NCBI GenBank assembly: GCA_021780055.1
Contig: JAJXZM010000371.1
Location: 1-7,833, forward strand
Source of the DNA: Acidobacteriota bacterium
Lineage (GTDB): Bacteria; Acidobacteriota; Terriglobia; UBA7540
Length of the DNA stretch: 7,833 bases
Direction of reading: 5' to 3'
Shown: piece after piece, positions 5,558 through 7,833 of the stretch
Numbering within the stretch: position 1 is the first letter of the stretch
Layout of the letters: every line of letters begins with the position of its first letter
The notes under the pieces: generated by a model
The model's input: only the letters and a program-made list of their open reading frames with translations
Told to the model about the DNA's origin: nothing
The model's database searches: none
Made by a program: the position numbers and the translations under genes

Positions 5558-6787
5558 TTACTGTGCAGATACTTGCTTCTGGGAAGAGATCTCTTCCTGG
5601 AGAGCCTTGACTTGTGTTTCCACCTCTTGTGCTTGGGACTCGCGCTTTGTAACCCGGAATAGCACTACCTCGTTGTTGAGCGTGGTGATCATTTCGGAAG
5701 GATCGGCAGCCGGCGATTCTTTCCAAATCTTGAGCGCGCGGTCGTAGGCATCTTCCGCCTGGGCGTATTTCTTCTCGTAAAAGTAGGTTACTCCCAGAAA
5801 ATTCAGCGCCTTCGCGATTGCAGGATTATCGGGTGCGAAGGCTTTCTCGTCAATTTCGAGGACTCTAGTGCGGAGAGGTTCTGCAAGCTCGCTCTTGCCT
5901 TGGCGGTCGTAAAGGTCGGCAAGATTGGATAGCACCATGGCAGTTTCAGGGTTGTCGGGGCCCTGGAAGTGCTCGGCGAGCGATAATGCCTGGTTGAGCA
6001 GGGGTTCGGCTTCGGCAAATTTCCCCTGGCCAACGTAAAGCGTACCCAGATTATTGAATGTGGCTTGCTCGTTTGGATCCGGCTTTTGTAGCTTCGTGTA
6101 GATTGCCAAAGATTGTCGATACGCTTTCTCGGCTCTGGCCATGTCTCCTTCATGCTGGTAGACCCCACCCAGATTGCTGAGGTTAATGGCTACGTCAGAG
6201 CTTTCGCTTCCGTTCTCTTTTTCCTTTAAATCGAGCGATCGCTTAAGGAGCATCTCAGCCCGCGGATATTCTTGAAGATCTAAATAAACGTTCGCGAGAT
6301 TATTGAGAATGGGGCCAAGTTGGCAGAGTTTCGGATCGGGGGATTTTTCAGCGATTGCGAGCGCCCGCTCCATAATAGCCGCGGCCTTTTTATAATCAGA
6401 CTGTTCGTCATACAGATATCCTAGATCCGCCATGGTCGCCACGGCCCAGGGACTTTGAGGATGCGGGCTCTTTTCCCAGATAGCCAGACTCTGTTGAAGC
6501 ATGGGCATTGCCTGCGATAATTTGCCTTCTGCATCGTAGGCTCTTGCCAGGTTGTGGAGTGCGACGGCCAGCCGCTCGTCATCGGGCCCAAATTTCTCGG
6601 CCTCAATCCATGCGTCAAGCCAGATCAGCTCGGCATCTTTGAAGCGGCCTTCGCGAAAGGCTTTTTCGCCGGCGTCACTGTTTCTATTAAAGGACGAATC
6701 AGATTGGGTGTGCGCAATCTGCGACCACAAAGTCATGGCCAACATTGCCACCAGTATTAGCACCGTCCTGGAAATTGGCGGTCTCAT
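5558..6787 (-). CDS. Exported TPR-repeat protein (kinesin-light-chain-type repeats)
   Basis: A 409-aa protein made almost wholly of tetratricopeptide repeats, expected to be a protein-binding scaffold at or outside the inner membrane. Residues 1-27 are a signal peptide or N-terminal anchor (MRPPISR, hydrophobic 8-20). Eight successive repeats carry a 'L-x-N-L-A-x-x-Y-x-x-x-G-x-x-x-x-A' signature at 77, 119, 161, 203, 244, 286, 328 and 370, with an apparent partial first repeat at about 38-70. The spacing is 42 residues throughout except for one 41. This length, with 'ALxI-x-EK' and 'GPDNPE/APDNPA' turns, is the TPR_10/TPR_12 kinesin-light-chain type. The last repeat is degenerate and runs into a charged, probably coiled helix (about 380-405). 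The frame extends to 6901, but ATG 6787 begins the signal sequence and has CAGGT nearby, a weak Shine-Dalgarno. The gene diverges from uvrB. No enzymatic domain; partner unknown. Confidence 0.88.
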   Translation of the reverse strand: MRPPISRTVLILVAMLAMTLWSQIAHTQSDSSFNRNSDAGEKAFREGRFKDAELIWLDAWIEAEKFGPDDERLAVALHNLARAYDAEGKLSQAMPMLQQSLAIWEKSPHPQSPWAVATMADLGYLYDEQSDYKKAAAIMERALAIAEKSPDPKLCQLGPILNNLANVYLDLQEYPRAEMLLKRSLDLKEKENGSESSDVAINLSNLGGVYQHEGDMARAEKAYRQSLAIYTKLQKPDPNEQATFNNLGTLYVGQGKFAEAEPLLNQALSLAEHFQGPDNPETAMVLSNLADLYDRQGKSELAEPLRTRVLEIDEKAFAPDNPAIAKALNFLGVTYFYEKKYAQAEDAYDRALKIWKESPAADPSEMITTLNNEVVLFRVTKRESQAQEVETQVKALQEEISSQKQVSAQ

Positions 6788-6900
6788 TTCAGGACCTGCC
6801 GAAGCACGGAATTCCTGTAAGCCGCTTGCCGACGCGTGATATTTCGTTGGAGGATATAATAACTCCTTCGGACAGCGGATACCAGAGCTCCTATAAGCCA
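6788..6900. promoter_or_regulatory. Divergent promoter region between the TPR gene and uvrB
   Basis: These 113 bp separate two diverging start codons. The only AT-rich stretch, TATAATAA (6855-6862), supplies a perfect plus-strand -10 (TATAAT, 6855-6860) for uvrB, and on the minus strand reads TATTAT (6856-6861), a four-of-six -10 for the TPR gene. It sits between GGAG (6849-6852) and CTCC (6863-6866), a small inverted repeat. I see no E. coli-type (CTGT-N8-ACAG) or Gram-positive-type (GAAC-N4-GTTC) LexA box. Confidence 0.45.
6855..6860 (+). promoter_or_regulatory. uvrB -10 element
   Basis: A perfect TATAAT whose expected start site, near 6867, gives a leader of about 34 nt. There is no matching -35 at 16-18 bp; the nearest TTG hexamer, TTGCCG (6826-6831), is 23 bp away. 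The leader shows no clear Shine-Dalgarno just before the ATG at 6901. Confidence 0.4.
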
Positions 6901-7833
6901 ATGGACTTCAAGCTTTTTTCCGATTACAGCCCGCGCGGCGATCAGGTGACCGCCATTGACCAACTGGTGCGCGGCATTGAAGACGGGGCGCAGCACCAGG
7001 TGTTGCTAGGCGTAACGGGTTCCGGCAAGACTTACACCGTCGCCAAAGTGGTGGAGGCGATCAACCGGCCGGCTCTGGTCCTGGCCCACAACAAGACGCT
7101 GGCGGCGCAGCTCTACCATGAGTTCAAGGGGTTTTTCCCCGGGAACGCCGTCGAGTACTTCGTCAGCTACTACGACTACTACCAGCCGGAAGCCTACATC
7201 CCCTCCGGCGACGTCTATATCGAAAAGGAAGCCACCATCAATGACGAGCTCGACAAACTGCGCATGTCGGCCACGCGCTCGCTGTTTGAGCGCCGCGATT
7301 GCCTGATTGTTGCCAGCGTCAGTTGCATCTACGGAATCGGCTCGCCGGAAGCCTACTACGGCATGCTGGTGCTCCTTGAAAAAGGCCAGCAGATCAGCCG
7401 CCATGACATCCTGCGGCGGCTGGTTGACATTCAGTACGAACGGAACGACATCGATTTCCGCCGGGGAACTTTTCGTGTTCGCGGCGATGTGATCGAGGTC
7501 TATCCAACCTACGAAGATAACGCCTATCGCATTGAGCTCTGGGGCGACGAAGTCGAGTCCCTGTCTCAGATTGACCCGCTGCTCGGGCAGGTGAAGCAGA
7601 CCATGACGCGGCTGCCGATCTATCCCCGGACGCACTATGTGATGCCTCGCGAGCAGCGCGAAAAGGCCATTGAGGGTATCAAGAGCGAACTCGAGTGGTG
7701 GCGCGGCGAGTTGGAAAAGCAGGTGAAGATGGTGGAGGCGCAGCGCGTCCACCAGCGGACGATGTTTGACCTGGAAATGATGAAAGAGATGGGCTATTGC
7801 CACGGCATTGAGAACTACTCGCGACACCTTTCA
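6901..7833 (+). CDS. uvrB: UvrABC excinuclease subunit B, N-terminal 311 residues (cut by window end)
   Basis: UvrB verifies DNA damage after UvrA loads it, then recruits UvrC for dual incision in cytoplasmic nucleotide excision repair. The start [15 protein letters not shown] is the typical UvrB N terminus, so ATG 6901 is well supported despite a poor Shine-Dalgarno. Visible parts: Walker A GVTGSGKT (37-44); helicase motif Ia region [12 protein letters not shown] (61-72); the Tyr-rich beta-hairpin that locks one DNA strand ([16 protein letters not shown], 86-101); [13 protein letters not shown] (121-133); [11 protein letters not shown] (137-147); the UvrA-interaction domain with [15 protein letters not shown] (188-202) and YPRTHYV (241-247); and [16 protein letters not shown] (293-308). 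About 45% of a typical 660-700-aa UvrB is present; the Walker B (DExH) motif, C-terminal helicase motifs and UVR domain lie beyond the edge. The reading frame is intact with no odd residues. It diverges from the TPR gene by 113 bp. Confidence 0.98.
   Translation, partial: MDFKLFSDYSPRGDQVTAIDQLVRGIEDGAQHQVLLGVTGSGKTYTVAKVVEAINRPALVLAHNKTLAAQLYHEFKGFFPGNAVEYFVSYYDYYQPEAYIPSGDVYIEKEATINDELDKLRMSATRSLFERRDCLIVASVSCIYGIGSPEAYYGMLVLLEKGQQISRHDILRRLVDIQYERNDIDFRRGTFRVRGDVIEVYPTYEDNAYRIELWGDEVESLSQIDPLLGQVKQTMTRLPIYPRTHYVMPREQREKAIEGIKSELEWWRGELEKQVKMVEAQRVHQRTMFDLEMMKEMGYCHGIENYSRHLS

Noticed and set aside
2994..6087. 13-bp direct repeat GGATCCGGCTTTT at 2994-3006 and 6075-6087
   Set aside because: A match of this length is roughly expected by chance in a window of this size, and one copy is inside the TPR coding region.
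6788..6901. 38-residue N-terminal extension of the TPR frame from a TTG at 6901
   Set aside because: It would fill the divergent promoter and touch the uvrB start codon; the signal sequence starts at ATG 6787.
7006..7827. 273-codon open frame on the minus strand
   Set aside because: Antisense to uvrB, which shows clear family motifs across the same bases.

Overview
The window looks like bacterial chromosome with moderately high GC. It has compact, exported-protein genes separated by 110-370 bp spacers. Four secreted or periplasmic proteins in a row, a GH20 hexosaminidase close to a secreted metal-dependent amidohydrolase, and a TPR protein of the Acidobacteriota style together suggest a soil-type, Gram-negative saprotroph, perhaps an acidobacterium. 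That assignment is an inference from gene style and rests on no single diagnostic gene. I see no mobile element, CRISPR array, tRNA or rRNA.

Layout, left to right. 1-345: no supportable gene, but a cluster of DnaA-box-like 9-mers beside an AT-rich patch, and a GC-rich hairpin. 346-1332 (-): exported SurA/parvulin-type peptidyl-prolyl isomerase-like chaperone whose active-site histidines seem to be missing. 1333-1525: spacer with a possible promoter. 1526-2863 (-): exported amidohydrolase with the complete metal-ligand set, apparently expressed from a leaderless promoter. 2864-3017: short spacer rich in dyad symmetry, including a perfect 13-bp inverted repeat. 3018-5189 (-): secreted GH20 beta-N-acetylhexosaminidase with a strong Shine-Dalgarno. 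5190-5557: long leader or spacer with a TTGACA promoter and a REP-like pair of hairpins. 5558-6787 (-): exported TPR-repeat protein. 6788-6900: divergent promoter region. 6901 to the right edge (+): the first 311 codons of uvrB.

How the genes may work together. All four minus-strand genes encode exported products, but the gaps of 368, 154 and 193 bp, each with its own candidate promoter or structure, argue for separate or only loosely linked transcripts. The hexosaminidase and amidohydrolase could act one after the other on periplasmic amino-sugar or peptide material such as chitin oligomers, glycoproteins or cell-wall fragments, with the parvulin-like protein helping exported proteins fold. 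uvrB is a housekeeping DNA-repair gene that simply marks the end of the minus-strand block. No complete new multi-gene system is evident. The most unusual material is in the non-coding DNA: the DnaA-box-like cluster, the promoter-embedded inverted repeat, and the REP-like doublet.
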